This document shows positions 34,147 to 43,411 of a stretch of 64,000 bases of DNA, one piece after another. Both the position numbers and the translations under genes were made by a program. Source of the DNA: an uncultured Dorea sp. (GTDB lineage: Bacteria; Bacillota_A; Clostridia; Lachnospirales; Lachnospiraceae); the NCBI GenBank assembly GCA_910578865.1, contig CAJTRM010000013.1:1-64000 (forward strand), written 5' to 3'. Position 1 is the stretch's first letter. Each line of letters starts with the position of its first letter. Under the pieces are notes generated by a model that did no database searches, was not told the DNA's origin, and saw nothing but the letters and a program-made list of their open reading frames with translations.

Positions 34147-35526
34147 TTAATATGCGTCCATATAAGCCTGACACGCGTCTATCATTTCCTGCATAGCTTC
34201 CCTTCCGGGCGCCCCTGTGGTCTTTCTCTTGTCCACACAGGTCTTAAGGCTGACAGCCTCATAGATATCCTCCTCAAAGACCGGGCAAACCTCCTGATAG
34301 GCAGAAAGCGGCAGGTCATTCAGAGAAATTCCCCGTTCCATACATAAAAGCACCAGACGCCCCACAATGCTGTGGGCATCACGGAATGCAACCCCGTGAT
34401 TCACCAGATAATCGGCAGCATCCGTGGCATTGGTAAATCCACGGCTGGCACTTTTTTCCATCCGATCCTTCCGAAACTGCATGGTTTTCAGCATGCCGGT
34501 AAACAGCGCAATACAGCCCTTCACCGTATCAATGGCATCAAACGCCCACTCCTTATCCTCCTGCATATCTTTATTGTATGCAAGCGGAAGCCCCTTCATC
34601 GTAGTCAAAAGTGCCTGAAGAGCACCGTAAACTCTCCCGGTCTTGCCCCGCACCAACTCTGCAATGTCCGGATTCTTTTTCTGAGGCATAATACTGCTCC
34701 CGGTACTGTAGGCATCATCAATCTCCACAAACTGATACTCATTGCTGTTCCAGATAATAACCTCCTCTGAAAATCTGCTGAGGTGCATCATAATCATAGA
34801 AAGAGCCGACAAAAGCTCGATCAGGTAATCCCGGTCCGACACCCCGTCCATACTGTTTAAGGCGGGCCCGTCAAATCCAAGAAGCTTTGCCGTATACATC
34901 CGGTCCAGCGGATACGTGGTTCCCGCCAGCGCCCCTGACCCTAACGGGCAGGTATTCATCCTCCGGTATATATCTCTCAGCCGTTCATGATCCCTTCTGA
35001 ACATCTCAAAATAAGCGCCCATATGATGAGCCAGTGTAATCGGCTGAGCTTTCTGAAGATGGGTAAAGCCCGGCATAAAGGTGTCAAGATTCTCCTTCAT
35101 GATCGCCAGAACTGTATGCAGCAGCTCCTCTGTTAGAGTATCCAGAGCCTCTACCTCATCTCTTGTATAAAGCTTCATGTCTAAAGCCACCTGATCATTA
35201 CGGCTTCTGCCGGTATGCAGCTTTTTGCCGGCGTCTCCGATCCGGCTCGTAAGCGTTGCCTCCACAAAGCTGTGGATATCCTCATATTCTTCTGTAATCG
35301 CAAGCTTTCCGGACTCAACGTCGCTTAAGATTCCCTGAAGTCCCTCCAGAATCTGCTCTTCCTCCGCTTCTGTAAGGATCCCCTGCCTTGCAAGCATCAT
35401 CACATGTGCGATGCTCCCTTTAATATCCTGTGCATAAAACCTTCGGTCAAATGAAATTGACGCATTAAAATTATATACCAGCTGATCCGTTTCTTTTGTG
35501 AAACGGCCGCCCCATAACTGTGCCAT
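34147..35526 (-). CDS. argH: Argininosuccinate lyase
   Basis: The last step of arginine synthesis yields arginine and fumarate. This 459-residue enzyme of the fumarase/aspartase superfamily has the signature GSSIMPQKKNPD, plus LHTGRSRNDQVALD and GFTHLQKAQPITLAHH. The start is ATG 35526 with AAAGGAG upstream; a longer in-frame reading of 26 codons overlaps the leader hairpin. argG is not adjacent, which is uncommon since argGH is the usual pair. Confidence 0.96.
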   Translation of the reverse strand: MAQLWGGRFTKETDQLVYNFNASISFDRRFYAQDIKGSIAHVMMLARQGILTEAEEEQILEGLQGILSDVESGKLAITEEYEDIHSFVEATLTSRIGDAGKKLHTGRSRNDQVALDMKLYTRDEVEALDTLTEELLHTVLAIMKENLDTFMPGFTHLQKAQPITLAHHMGAYFEMFRRDHERLRDIYRRMNTCPLGSGALAGTTYPLDRMYTAKLLGFDGPALNSMDGVSDRDYLIELLSALSMIMMHLSRFSEEVIIWNSNEYQFVEIDDAYSTGSSIMPQKKNPDIAELVRGKTGRVYGALQALLTTMKGLPLAYNKDMQEDKEWAFDAIDTVKGCIALFTGMLKTMQFRKDRMEKSASRGFTNATDAADYLVNHGVAFRDAHSIVGRLVLLCMERGISLNDLPLSAYQEVCPVFEEDIYEAVSLKTCVDKRKTTGAPGREAMQEMIDACQAYMDAY

Positions 35527-35610
35527 ATACCTTTTCTCCTTTTCCTGTATCCTCAGCGCACAGGGGTAACATCCCCTTCTCTGCAAAGGACAACTATCAT
35601 ACATGAAACG

Positions 35611-35638
35611 ATTTTACCACATTTCTTCACAGAATCAA
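35611..35638 (-). promoter_or_regulatory. Promoter of argH
   Basis: On the minus strand TTGATT (35638-35633), 16 bases, TAAAAT (35616-35611), just after the queH stop. The leader to 35526 contains a short AGGGG/CCCCT hairpin. Confidence 0.6.
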
Positions 35639-35641
35639 ACA

Positions 35642-36268
35642 TTATTGTTTCTTTCTTGTCTTATCTGGCTTCTCCATGGAAAATTCACAGCCGCAGTAAT
35701 CCTGGCGGTAAAGTCCATACAGTTTCGACAGCTCTATCGAACGTTTATATCCGTTTTTCTTCTTAAAATCCGACAGAAGATATTCGACGCCGTACTCCCC
35801 GGCAAGCCGTATGCCGATCTCGTTCAGCCGTGCGGCGTTCTTAAGCGGGCTGATGCTTAAAGTCGTCGTAAAATAATCAAAACCTGCTTTTGCCGCGATC
35901 TCTGCCGTCTCCCTCAGACGAAGCTCATAGCATTTCAGGCACCGCAAGCCGCCCTCTTTGATATGTTCCATCCCTTCCGCCAGCTCATAAAAGCGTTCTT
36001 TGTCATAACGTCCCGCCATAAATGAAACCGGATGTTTTGCCGGAAGCTTGTCGATCAGCATCTGCTGTTCCCATATCCTTTTGGTATATTCACTCTCCGG
36101 GAAAATATTCGGATTATAATAAAAAACCGTGATCTCAAAATAATTGCTCAGATATTCCAGCACATAGCTGCTGCAGGGTGCACAGCAGCTGTGGAGCAGA
36201 AGCCTCGGCACGTGTTCCTCCCCAGCCAGCTTTTTCACTAACTTATCCAGTTCTCTCTGATAATTCAT
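35642..36268 (-). CDS. queH: Epoxyqueuosine reductase QueH
   Basis: This 208-residue enzyme catalyses the last step of queuosine synthesis in tRNA and is the non-homologous alternative to QueG. The N-terminal LLLHSCCAPCSSYVLEYL provides Cys28, Cys29 and Cys32; LRCLKCYELRL and the C-terminal YRQDYCGCEFS provide the further Cys of the metal sites. The start is ATG 36268 after GGGGAAGAG; an in-frame extension upstream has no binding site. It is a single gene, divergent from the ABC transporter. Confidence 0.93.
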   Translation of the reverse strand: MNYQRELDKLVKKLAGEEHVPRLLLHSCCAPCSSYVLEYLSNYFEITVFYYNPNIFPESEYTKRIWEQQMLIDKLPAKHPVSFMAGRYDKERFYELAEGMEHIKEGGLRCLKCYELRLRETAEIAAKAGFDYFTTTLSISPLKNAARLNEIGIRLAGEYGVEYLLSDFKKKNGYKRSIELSKLYGLYRQDYCGCEFSMEKPDKTRKKQ

Positions 36269-36405
36269 ATCGTTCTCTTCCCCTTCGTCAGACCCACAGA
36301 TTCTTTTGAAATTATAACTTTTCTGACACATTATGACAAGTAGTATTCCCTCACTTATTTTCTTCATTTACATAAAATAATATATATTCCCTGTTGGAGG
36401 CCTTT

Positions 36406-37173
36406 ATGGAACAAGTATTAGAACTGAAAAATATCCACTACGCCTATCATACGCTGGACGGAGAAACACCTGCTCTTACAGACATTTCCTTTTGTCTGAA
36501 CAAAGGTGAATTCGTCTCCATCGTAGGTCCTTCCGGATGCGGCAAATCCACGCTTTTGTCCCTGATCGCAGGGCTGATCGAGCCGGAAAAGGGACTGATC
36601 AAAATCAACGGAAAATACTTAAGAGAAAGCACCACCAATGTGGGATATATGCTTCAGCATGATGAACTTTTTGAGTGGCGTACCATCTACAACAATGTAA
36701 TCCTCGGGCTGGAGGTACAGCATATGCTGACTGCTAGAACAAAGGCAAAGGCCCATGACCTCCTGGATATGTACGGACTTAAAAAATTTGAAAATTCAAG
36801 GCCTTCTGAGCTCTCCGGAGGCATGCGCCAGCGCGCCGCCCTGATCCGTACCCTTGTGCTGGAGCCGGACCTGCTTCTGCTTGATGAACCCTTCTCTGCC
36901 CTTGACTATCAGACCCGCCTGAACGTCGGGGATGATATCGGCCAGATCATCCGCAAGGAGGAAAAATCTGCAATCCTTGTCACCCATGACCTCTCCGAGG
37001 CCATCTCACTGGCAGACCGGGTCATCATACTATCCAAACGTCCGGCCGTCATGAAACAGACGATCCCCCTCATTTTTGACCTTGAGCAGGACACTCCTCT
37101 GAACCGGCGCAATGCACCTGAATTTAAAACATATTTTAACCTGATATGGAAGGAGCTGAACATTGATGAGTGA
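36406..37173 (+). CDS. ABC transporter ATP-binding protein (SsuB/TauB/ThiZ-like)
   Basis: This 255-residue ATPase has Walker A GPSGCGKST at 41-49, signature LSGGMRQR, Walker B LLLLDEPFSALD and H-loop VTHDLSEA. The class powers importers of sulfonates, nitrate, thiamine precursors and similar small molecules. ATG 36406 is 5 bases after GGAGG. The permease gene overlaps its end by 8 bases. No substrate-binding protein gene is adjacent. Confidence 0.92.
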   Translation: MEQVLELKNIHYAYHTLDGETPALTDISFCLNKGEFVSIVGPSGCGKSTLLSLIAGLIEPEKGLIKINGKYLRESTTNVGYMLQHDELFEWRTIYNNVILGLEVQHMLTARTKAKAHDLLDMYGLKKFENSRPSELSGGMRQRAALIRTLVLEPDLLLLDEPFSALDYQTRLNVGDDIGQIIRKEEKSAILVTHDLSEAISLADRVIILSKRPAVMKQTIPLIFDLEQDTPLNRRNAPEFKTYFNLIWKELNIDE

Positions 37174-37963
37174 GCTGTCAAAAAGCCAGCTGCAATATCT
37201 GAAAAACCACCGGAAGCATAAACGGATCGTCCGGATCTCCAGAGTCCTGATCCTTCTGAGCTTTTTATTCATCTGGGAATTCACTGCCAATGTAGGGATC
37301 ATTGATTCCTTCATCTTCAGCAGTCCGTCCAAAATAGCAATCTGCTTCTGGGAAATGACACTGGACAAAAGCATTTTTCTTCATACAGGCGTTACGCTGT
37401 ACGAGACGATCTTAAGCTTCCTGCTTGTAATTGCCGTCAGCATCCTGGCGGCAGTAGCACTGTGGTTCAGCACCAAGCTCTCCGAGATCCTCGACCCCTA
37501 TCTGGTTGTTTTAAACAGCCTCCCAAAGTCTGCCCTGGCGCCGCTTCTGATCGTGTGGCTCGGAGCAAACACAACGACGATCATCGTCGCCGGTATGTCG
37601 GTGGCTATCTTCGGCAGTATCCTGAATCTCTATGCCAGCTTCACCACCGTAGATCCCGGAAAGATCAAGCTGATCTACACCCTGCAGGGGCATAAGCTCC
37701 AGGCCCTTACCAAGGTCGTCCTCCCAAGCTCCCTGCCGGCCATCATCAGCAACATGAAAGTGAACATCGGACTTTGTCTGGTGGGCGTGATCATCGGAGA
37801 ATTCCTTGCTGCAAGGAACGGACTTGGATATCTGATCATCTATTCCAGCCAGGTGTTTAAAATGGATTGGCTTTTGATGAGCATCGTGCTTCTGTGTGTG
37901 ATGGCAACCATACTGTATTCTCTGATTAATTTATTGGAAAGATGGTGTCTGCATCGGTTTTAA
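37166..37963 (+). CDS. ABC transporter permease (SsuC/TauC/ThiX-like)
   Basis: This 265-residue protein has about six TMs and the cytoplasmic EAA-type loop around KIKLIYTLQGHKLQALTKVVLPSSLPAIISNMK, followed by GEFLAARNGLGYLI, typical for the SsuC/NrtB/TauC branch. ATG 37166 overlaps the ATPase stop. A neighbouring binding protein (NMT1/SsuA type) would be expected but is absent on both sides: tRNA-Thr follows. The leader upstream of the ATPase shows no recognisable riboswitch. Confidence 0.9.
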   Translation: MSELSKSQLQYLKNHRKHKRIVRISRVLILLSFLFIWEFTANVGIIDSFIFSSPSKIAICFWEMTLDKSIFLHTGVTLYETILSFLLVIAVSILAAVALWFSTKLSEILDPYLVVLNSLPKSALAPLLIVWLGANTTTIIVAGMSVAIFGSILNLYASFTTVDPGKIKLIYTLQGHKLQALTKVVLPSSLPAIISNMKVNIGLCLVGVIIGEFLAARNGLGYLIIYSSQVFKMDWLLMSIVLLCVMATILYSLINLLERWCLHRF

Positions 37964-38008
37964 AATGATACATTTTTTGCTGTTATTCCTGTTTATTCAA
38001 AAAAGTTC

Positions 38009-38036
38009 TTGCAAATCTTTTTAAATTTGTTATAAT
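38009..38036 (+). promoter_or_regulatory. Promoter of tRNA-Thr
   Basis: TTGCAA (38009-38014), 16 bases, TATAAT (38031-38036), 45 bases before the tRNA. Confidence 0.75.
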
Positions 38037-38080
38037 ATAATTCGTGGCTGTCATTATAACAGTTGCCACTCTTATGGAAC

Positions 38081-38153
38081 GCTGGAATAGCTCAGTCGGT
38101 AGAGCACTTCACTCGTAATGAAGGGGTCGTCGGTTCAAGTCCGATTTCCAGCT
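38081..38153 (+). tRNA. tRNA-Thr (anticodon CGT)
   Basis: The acceptor stem GCTGGAA pairs with TTCCAGC, discriminator T. The anticodon loop CTCGTAA gives CGT, and the T-arm CGGTTCAAGTCCG is canonical. CCA is not encoded. It is a single-tRNA unit with its own promoter and terminator. Confidence 0.95.
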
Positions 38154-38161
38154 TACAAAAG

Positions 38162-38199
38162 AACCCGCAGGTTTTTGAAGTGAAACTTGCGGGTTTTTG
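38162..38199 (+). terminator. Terminator of tRNA-Thr
   Basis: AACCCGCAGGTTT (38162-38174) pairs with AAACTTGCGGGTT (38183-38195), followed by TTTTT/GTT. Confidence 0.85.
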
Positions 38200-38254
38200 T
38201 TATATATTTTTGTTATACAGCAGATCTTTCTGACTCCTGCCCTCTGAGATGAAT

Positions 38255-39136
38255 TTATTTTTCTGCCATATGCACCATAAGCTGCCGGTAAGGAATCTCA
38301 ACCCCGTTTTCATCAAACTGTTCCTTAATCTCTTCAAGAATCCTCCATCTTGCCGGCCAGAACGCCTCACTTTTTGTCCAAGCTCTTGCCCCGATTACCA
38401 CCGAACTCTCTCCAAGAGAATCCACAAACACATTGATCTCCTCATCCTGTAAGACTGCCTCATCCTCTGTCAATATACGTTCAATCAGCAACTTGGCCTT
38501 CTTAAGATCCGCATCATAAGAAATATCGATCTTAAGGTCCAGCCTTCTCTCATCCTTGGCGGTTGCATTGGTCAGGCTGTTATTCGTCAGGATTCCGTTG
38601 GGGATGACAATCGTCTTATTGTCAATGGTACAAAGCTTTGTATAGAAAATCTGGATTTCCTTTACCGTCCCCTCATTTTTATTGGTATCCTCAATAATAT
38701 AATCTCCCACCTCAAAAGGCTTTAAAAGCAGGATCAATACGCCGCCTGCAAAATTAGAAAGGCTCCCCTGGAGGGCAAGCCCAAGCGCAACACCGCCGGA
38801 CGCAATAAGCGCTGCCACCGAAGCCGTGTCCACCCCAAATTTTGTAGCGATACTGAACAGAAGCATAAAATATAACGTAAATTTCAGCAGAGAATCCACG
38901 AACTGTTCTACCCCTTTTTCGACGGCAGAGCGTTCCAGAGAACGCCTCACCAGCCTGCGGATCCACGTAATGATAATTCTTCCCAAAAAGAAAAATACCA
39001 GAGCCAGGATCACCTTCACGCCAAATCCGATCATAGCAGGTATATTCTCCTGAATATAGCCGGTCAGCTGATTGACTTCCTCCACTGTATTGCTGGCTAC
39101 CTCTGCCACCTCTTCTGTCGCTGTCGTTCCATCCAT
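38255..39136 (-). CDS. Small-conductance mechanosensitive channel (MscS)
   Basis: This 293-residue protein opens on membrane tension to release solutes during osmotic downshock. After a Glu/Thr-rich N-terminus there are three TMs; the pore helix region SVAALIASGGVALGLALQGSLSNFAGGVLILLLKPFEVGDYI is the MscS hallmark. The cytoplasmic beta/alpha domain follows. The start is ATG 39136, directly after GGAAAGGAGG; an in-frame Met 19 codons upstream lacks a site. It ends the long minus-strand cluster. Confidence 0.92.
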   Translation of the reverse strand: MDGTTATEEVAEVASNTVEEVNQLTGYIQENIPAMIGFGVKVILALVFFFLGRIIITWIRRLVRRSLERSAVEKGVEQFVDSLLKFTLYFMLLFSIATKFGVDTASVAALIASGGVALGLALQGSLSNFAGGVLILLLKPFEVGDYIIEDTNKNEGTVKEIQIFYTKLCTIDNKTIVIPNGILTNNSLTNATAKDERRLDLKIDISYDADLKKAKLLIERILTEDEAVLQDEEINVFVDSLGESSVVIGARAWTKSEAFWPARWRILEEIKEQFDENGVEIPYRQLMVHMAEK

Positions 39137-39202
39137 AGGCGCTCCTCCTTTCCATGATCCGTTGCCGTCAGGCAAGGAATCGTTGATTTTCATTCTATAT
39201 GA

Positions 39203-40036
39203 TTATTTCAATGCAAGAAATGCACTCAGGTTTCCGCGTTTTCCGCCTGTGGCTCTGTGTGAAAACAGAATCTCCGGATTGCAGTGTGTGCATACATTTG
39301 TCACTGCGATATTCTCTTTTTGAATCCCGGCCTCCCGAAATACCACCTCATTCGCCTTCCAGAGATTCAGCTGGTACTTCCCGTTTTCTTTCTGATAAAA
39401 CAATTCGCCCCATACGCTTTTATCAAAGGCCTTTTGGAACTCTTGTATTACATCTTCTCTTACTTCATAGCAGTCCTGGCAGATCGACGGTCCGACAGCC
39501 GCAATCACGTCCTGCGGGTCTGTCCCGTACTCCTCTTTCATCCTCTCAACAGTCACTCTCCCGATCTTTCCGACAGTCCCCCGCCATCCGGAATGGCTGA
39601 GTCCGATCGCTTTCCTGACAGGATCAACAAAGAACAGGGGAACACAGTCAGCGTAAAAGGTCACAAGGCAGATTCCCGGGACATTGGTGACCATTCCGTC
39701 TGTCTCCGGAAAGCGTCCTCCCCTGTCTTTTTCTTTCACAACTGCTACGTTGGTTGTATGGGTCTGATGGGTAAATGTCATATCACCGGGAGAAACGCCG
39801 ATCGCCCCTGCAATACGTTTTTTATTTTCTGCAACGTCCTTGGGATCGTCCCCCCTTGTTGTGCTGATATTCATTGTGGCACAGTGCCCCTTACTGACGC
39901 CTCCGAGCCGTGTAGAAAATCCGTGCTGCACAATACCCGTATTTTCAATCAGGGGATAACAAAGGAATGGCACGCCGTTTCTGACCCTTTCCTCAAAAAT
40001 ATGCTCGTTATTTTTATATTTTATTCCAAATCCCAT
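39203..40036 (-). CDS. pgeF: PgeF/YfiH family protein (polyphenol oxidase / purine nucleoside phosphorylase, LACC1-like)
   Basis: This 277-residue protein has the zinc-site residues of the family: HQTH in MTFTHQTHTTNV, CVPLFF with DCVP, and SHSGWRGT. Proteins of this family were called laccases, then shown to act on purine nucleosides or to edit peptidoglycan precursors, so the biochemical label is unsettled. The start is ATG 40036 after AAAGGG. It lies within the cluster after yraN. Confidence 0.9.
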   Translation of the reverse strand: MGFGIKYKNNEHIFEERVRNGVPFLCYPLIENTGIVQHGFSTRLGGVSKGHCATMNISTTRGDDPKDVAENKKRIAGAIGVSPGDMTFTHQTHTTNVAVVKEKDRGGRFPETDGMVTNVPGICLVTFYADCVPLFFVDPVRKAIGLSHSGWRGTVGKIGRVTVERMKEEYGTDPQDVIAAVGPSICQDCYEVREDVIQEFQKAFDKSVWGELFYQKENGKYQLNLWKANEVVFREAGIQKENIAVTNVCTHCNPEILFSHRATGGKRGNLSAFLALK

Positions 40037-40100
40037 AAATTTCTTTTCCCTTTCTATAGCCTCCTCTGTACCGGTCTCACAGATGAAACTTCCTGCAAAA

Positions 40101-40496
40101 TCACAGATCTGTAGAATCAAATGCATTCTTTACCACAAGTATCTCTTCATCCGTCATACTGACCACGTCAAATCTGCAGGGTACATCCTGTATTCCTCCT
40201 CTGGTCAGGTAGTAAAGCGCACATCTGGATATAATCTTCTGTTTCCTGAAATCCACTGCCTCCAGAGGATGTCCGCTTCCAGTACCGGAACGGTACTTCA
40301 CCTCACAGAACACCAGATAGTTGCCGTCTTTTGCTACGATATCTATCTCCCCCGCCCTGCACCGATAATTATATTCGAGAATCTCATATCCGGCATCCTC
40401 CAGATACTTCCCTGCCTTCTGTTCCTTTTCTGCACCCAGCCTGCGCCTGTTCCTTTCCGTAGATCCACGACGCCCGGCCTTTCTGTTTTCACTCAA
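40101..40496 (-). CDS. yraN: YraN family (UPF0102) endonuclease-like protein
   Basis: A small protein with the restriction-endonuclease-like core: GYEILEYNYRCRAGEIDIVAKDGNYLVFCEVKYRS, containing the conserved E-x-D...E-x-K. The exact biochemical role is unclear. The likely start is TTG 40496, 8 bases after GAGGAGG; an ATG at 40520 in the same frame has no good site and would place that purine-rich motif inside the gene. It is next to rnhB, as in many bacteria. Confidence 0.85.
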   Translation of the reverse strand: MSENRKAGRRGSTERNRRRLGAEKEQKAGKYLEDAGYEILEYNYRCRAGEIDIVAKDGNYLVFCEVKYRSGTGSGHPLEAVDFRKQKIISRCALYYLTRGGIQDVPCRFDVVSMTDEEILVVKNAFDSTDL

Positions 40497-40550
40497 GCCG
40501 CAAGCCTCCTCTGCATACAAACAGATACCTGTTTTTGTTCTGCGGGAGCG

Positions 40551-41234
40551 TTAACCCTCCTGCTCCACAAATTTTTTGATAAATGTCCTGCGGTGAATGG
40601 ACGAAGCCCCGAACTCTTTCAGTCCTGCAATATGCGCTTTTGTCCCATAGCCCTTGTTGCTTTCCAGATCATAGCCCGGAAACTCCCTGCTGTAATCCAC
40701 CATCATACGATCCCTCGTCACCTTCGCCACGATACTTGCCGCTGCAATTGATATACTTTTTGCATCCCCTTTGATGATCGGCACCTGTTTCGTATCCACC
40801 CCGGGTATCGTAACGGCATCGTTCAGCAGGACGTCCGGTTTTCTGCCGAGCTTTTTTTCCACCTCACAGACAGCCATACGCATCGCTTCATAAGTTGCCT
40901 GCAAAATATTAATCTCGTCAATTCTTGCGGGGCCTACGATCCCCAGTCCGACAGCCTCCGCTTTCTCCATTATCTCCTCATACAGGGCTTCTCTCTTTTT
41001 CTCAGACAGCTTCTTAGAATCATTCAGATAAAGAATAGAGACATCTTTGGGCAGAACGACTGCTCCGGCTACCACCGGTCCTGCAAGCGGCCCTCTGCCC
41101 ACCTCGTCAATTCCGCAGATATACCGGCTGGAGGCATACTCCGTTTCATAACTGCTCATCTCTTTCAGCCTCGCCAGCTCCTTTGCCAGCTTTTCCTGCT
41201 GTTTTTTCATCCTTTCCTCTTCCCGTTTACTCAT
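40551..41234 (-). CDS. rnhB: Ribonuclease HII
   Basis: This 227-residue enzyme removes RNA from RNA-DNA hybrids, including single ribonucleotides. Catalytic D43-E44 lie in CGIDEVGRGPLAGPVVAGAVVL, with NDSKKLSEKKRE and DAVTIPG further on. An N-terminal charged coiled extension of about 35 residues precedes the core, as in Firmicutes RNase HII. Its ATG overlaps the upstream signal peptidase stop by 8 bases. Confidence 0.95.
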   Translation of the reverse strand: MSKREEERMKKQQEKLAKELARLKEMSSYETEYASSRYICGIDEVGRGPLAGPVVAGAVVLPKDVSILYLNDSKKLSEKKREALYEEIMEKAEAVGLGIVGPARIDEINILQATYEAMRMAVCEVEKKLGRKPDVLLNDAVTIPGVDTKQVPIIKGDAKSISIAAASIVAKVTRDRMMVDYSREFPGYDLESNKGYGTKAHIAGLKEFGASSIHRRTFIKKFVEQEG

Positions 41235-41793
41235 GTTTGATTACTCCCATATTTTCAAACGGATAGATACGCACCCACGCTTTCCCCATCAGGTCTTTTC
41301 TGTGCAAAACTCCTACACTTGGATCCCGGCTGTCCAGACTATGGTTCCGGTTATCTCCCAGCACAAAATACTCATCCTCCCCGAGCACCACCGGCTCCCC
41401 TGCAATGCCGGAGGATTCCATAACCTCGGTCCCGTACACATCACCCTCTAAAAGCTCCCCATTGATATACGTGTATCCGTCAATCACCTGGACAGTTTCT
41501 CCGGGAAGCCCAACGATCCGCTTGATATAATATGTATTTTCCTCATGCTTATAAGGAAAAACAATAATATCATAACGCTTTGGATCCTGAAAACGATACG
41601 ATATCTTATCTACGATCAGATTATCCCCATGGCTTAAGGTTGTCTCCATGGATGAGCCGCTGACCCTCGTCCTCTGACCTACAAAAGTGATGATCAGATA
41701 GGTTAGGCCGACGATAATCAGAATATATACGATCCATCCGAGTAATGCACCGAAAACTCCTCCGGCCCCTCTCTTTCTGCTGTGTCTTGACAT
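41227..41793 (-). CDS. lepB: Signal peptidase I (second copy)
   Basis: This 188-residue membrane serine protease cleaves signal peptides from exported proteins. One TM (about 14-36) is followed by the catalytic Ser48 in VSGSSMETTL and Lys91 in YYIKRIVGLPGE, plus the box E GDNRNHSLDSRD. The start is ATG 41793 after GAAAGGGG; a longer frame has no site. It sits downstream of rbgA and upstream of rnhB. Confidence 0.93.
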   Translation of the reverse strand: MSRHSRKRGAGGVFGALLGWIVYILIIVGLTYLIITFVGQRTRVSGSSMETTLSHGDNLIVDKISYRFQDPKRYDIIVFPYKHEENTYYIKRIVGLPGETVQVIDGYTYINGELLEGDVYGTEVMESSGIAGEPVVLGEDEYFVLGDNRNHSLDSRDPSVGVLHRKDLMGKAWVRIYPFENMGVIKHE

Positions 41794-41894
41794 AAATCTC
41801 TTTCCCCTTTCCGAATCTCTCCGGCATATTGTCCTGCCCTGTTCTGTCAGGATACCCTTGTTCACTGAGGGTACTTTCCCCGAATCAGATGTTA

Positions 41895-42743
41895 TCACAG
41901 TGATTCCGGATATTCCAGTGTCAGCCTTCCCAGGCGCCCGTTCCGAAAATCATCCAGGAACATAAACGCTGCCTTCTCTGTATCAAGCTCGTTTCCACGC
42001 AAAATACAATTCCTGCTCTTAGCGATCCCCCTTATCACTGTATAAGGGTCTTCCTCCATATCCACACTGTATTTGTCCGGAATTACTTCAGGATAATACT
42101 GACCCAAAAAACGGATCAGTTCAGCGGCAAGTTCCTCAGTGTTTAGAATCTCATCCTTGATGGAACCGATAAATGCAAGTCTTCGCCCAACCTCCTGATC
42201 CTCAAATTTCGGCCAGAGAATTCCGGGCGTATCCAACAGCTCCACCTGTTTATTCAGCCGGATCCACTGCTTCCCCTTTGTCACTCCGGGCTTATTCCCG
42301 GTTTTTGCACATGCTTTCCCCGCCAGAGCATTAATAAAAGTAGACTTCCCCACATTCGGGATTCCGACCACCATAGCCCTCACCGGCCGGTTCAGAATCC
42401 CTCGCTTTCGGTCCCTCTCAATCTTCTCACTGCAGGCGGTCCGGATGACACTCTGGATTGATTTGATGCCCCCGCCCTTTCGGGAATTCACCTGTACGAC
42501 AGAAAACCCTCTTGATTTAAAATATTCTGCCCATGCATCATTCCATTTTTCTTCCGCCAGATCTGATTTGTTCAGGAGTACAAGCCTTGCCTTGTTTTTC
42601 CCAAGCTCGTCAATATCCGGGTTCCTGCTGCTTAACGGGATCCTTGCATCTACAAGCTCAATCACCAGGTCAATGAGCTTCATATTTTCCTGCATCATAC
42701 GCTTCGCTTTCGTCATATGACCCGGGTACCACTGAAAATGCAT
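41895..42743 (-). CDS. rbgA: Ribosome biogenesis GTPase RbgA (YlqF)
   Basis: This 282-residue circularly permuted GTPase is required for late assembly of the 50S subunit. Motif order is G4 NKSDLAEE (about residue 58), then G1 GIPNVGKST and G3 DTPGILWP, the permuted order. The start MHFQWYPGHMTKAKR is diagnostic. It lies between two signal peptidase genes in the ribosomal-processing cluster. Confidence 0.96.
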   Translation of the reverse strand: MHFQWYPGHMTKAKRMMQENMKLIDLVIELVDARIPLSSRNPDIDELGKNKARLVLLNKSDLAEEKWNDAWAEYFKSRGFSVVQVNSRKGGGIKSIQSVIRTACSEKIERDRKRGILNRPVRAMVVGIPNVGKSTFINALAGKACAKTGNKPGVTKGKQWIRLNKQVELLDTPGILWPKFEDQEVGRRLAFIGSIKDEILNTEELAAELIRFLGQYYPEVIPDKYSVDMEEDPYTVIRGIAKSRNCILRGNELDTEKAAFMFLDDFRNGRLGRLTLEYPESL

Positions 42744-42748
42744 ATTCT

Positions 42749-43348
42749 TTACCTCACCAATCCAAAATTTTTTCCTGGGTACAGTACAAACCAGGCCCTT
42801 CCGTAAATATAGGCCCTCTTTATATTACCCACATCAGCGCTTCGGCTGTCCTCACTGTTCTCTCTGTCATCTCCAAGTACAAAAAACTCATCCTCTTTCA
42901 GTTTCATTTTTTCGGAAAGCACTCCTACATTGTCAATCCTTGTAGTATCGTATTCCTCCTCAAGCTTCTTCCCGTTAATGTAAACACTATTTTCAATCAC
43001 TTCAATGGTTTCTCCGGGAAGCCCGATGATCCGTTTAATATAGTAATGAGTATTGTCATTTCCCTTCGGTTTAAATACCACCACATCCCCACGCTTCGGC
43101 GTAGTCGCATTGTACACGATCCGGTTGACCAGGACCACATCTCCGTTCTCAAGCACCGGCTTCATAGAGTCTCCGACTGTGCTTACTCTTTGCCCGAAAT
43201 AAAAAACCAGTACATACGCAAGGAGACAAACCACTGCAATCTTGAAGGTCCAGCGGCCAAAAGCCCGAAGCCGTTCAAAATCCAATTCAAAACTTATCTT
43301 GCGCCGCTTTCTCCTTCGGCGCCTGAAATTCAGTTTTTTCTTCCTCAT
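42749..43348 (-). CDS. lepB: Signal peptidase I (first copy)
   Basis: This 199-residue enzyme begins with a very basic stretch (MRKKKLNFRRRRRKRRK). One TM (34-52) is followed by catalytic Ser61 in VGDSMKPVL and Lys105 in YYIKRIIGLPGE, then GDDRENSEDSR. It is clearly distinct from the second copy at 41227-41793, so the pair is an old paralogy. It is 63 bases after rplS and 5 bases before rbgA. Confidence 0.93.
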   Translation of the reverse strand: MRKKKLNFRRRRRKRRKISFELDFERLRAFGRWTFKIAVVCLLAYVLVFYFGQRVSTVGDSMKPVLENGDVVLVNRIVYNATTPKRGDVVVFKPKGNDNTHYYIKRIIGLPGETIEVIENSVYINGKKLEEEYDTTRIDNVGVLSEKMKLKEDEFFVLGDDRENSEDSRSADVGNIKRAYIYGRAWFVLYPGKNFGLVR

Positions 43349-43411
43349 AAAATCCTCTTATATCAGAAAAAGGACAATATACGGTATGTACTTGTCCTTT
43401 TACAGTGTTTC

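Noticed and set aside
39284..40114. 276-codon open frame antisense to pgeF
   Set aside because: Shadow of pgeF; low-complexity translation and no start signals.
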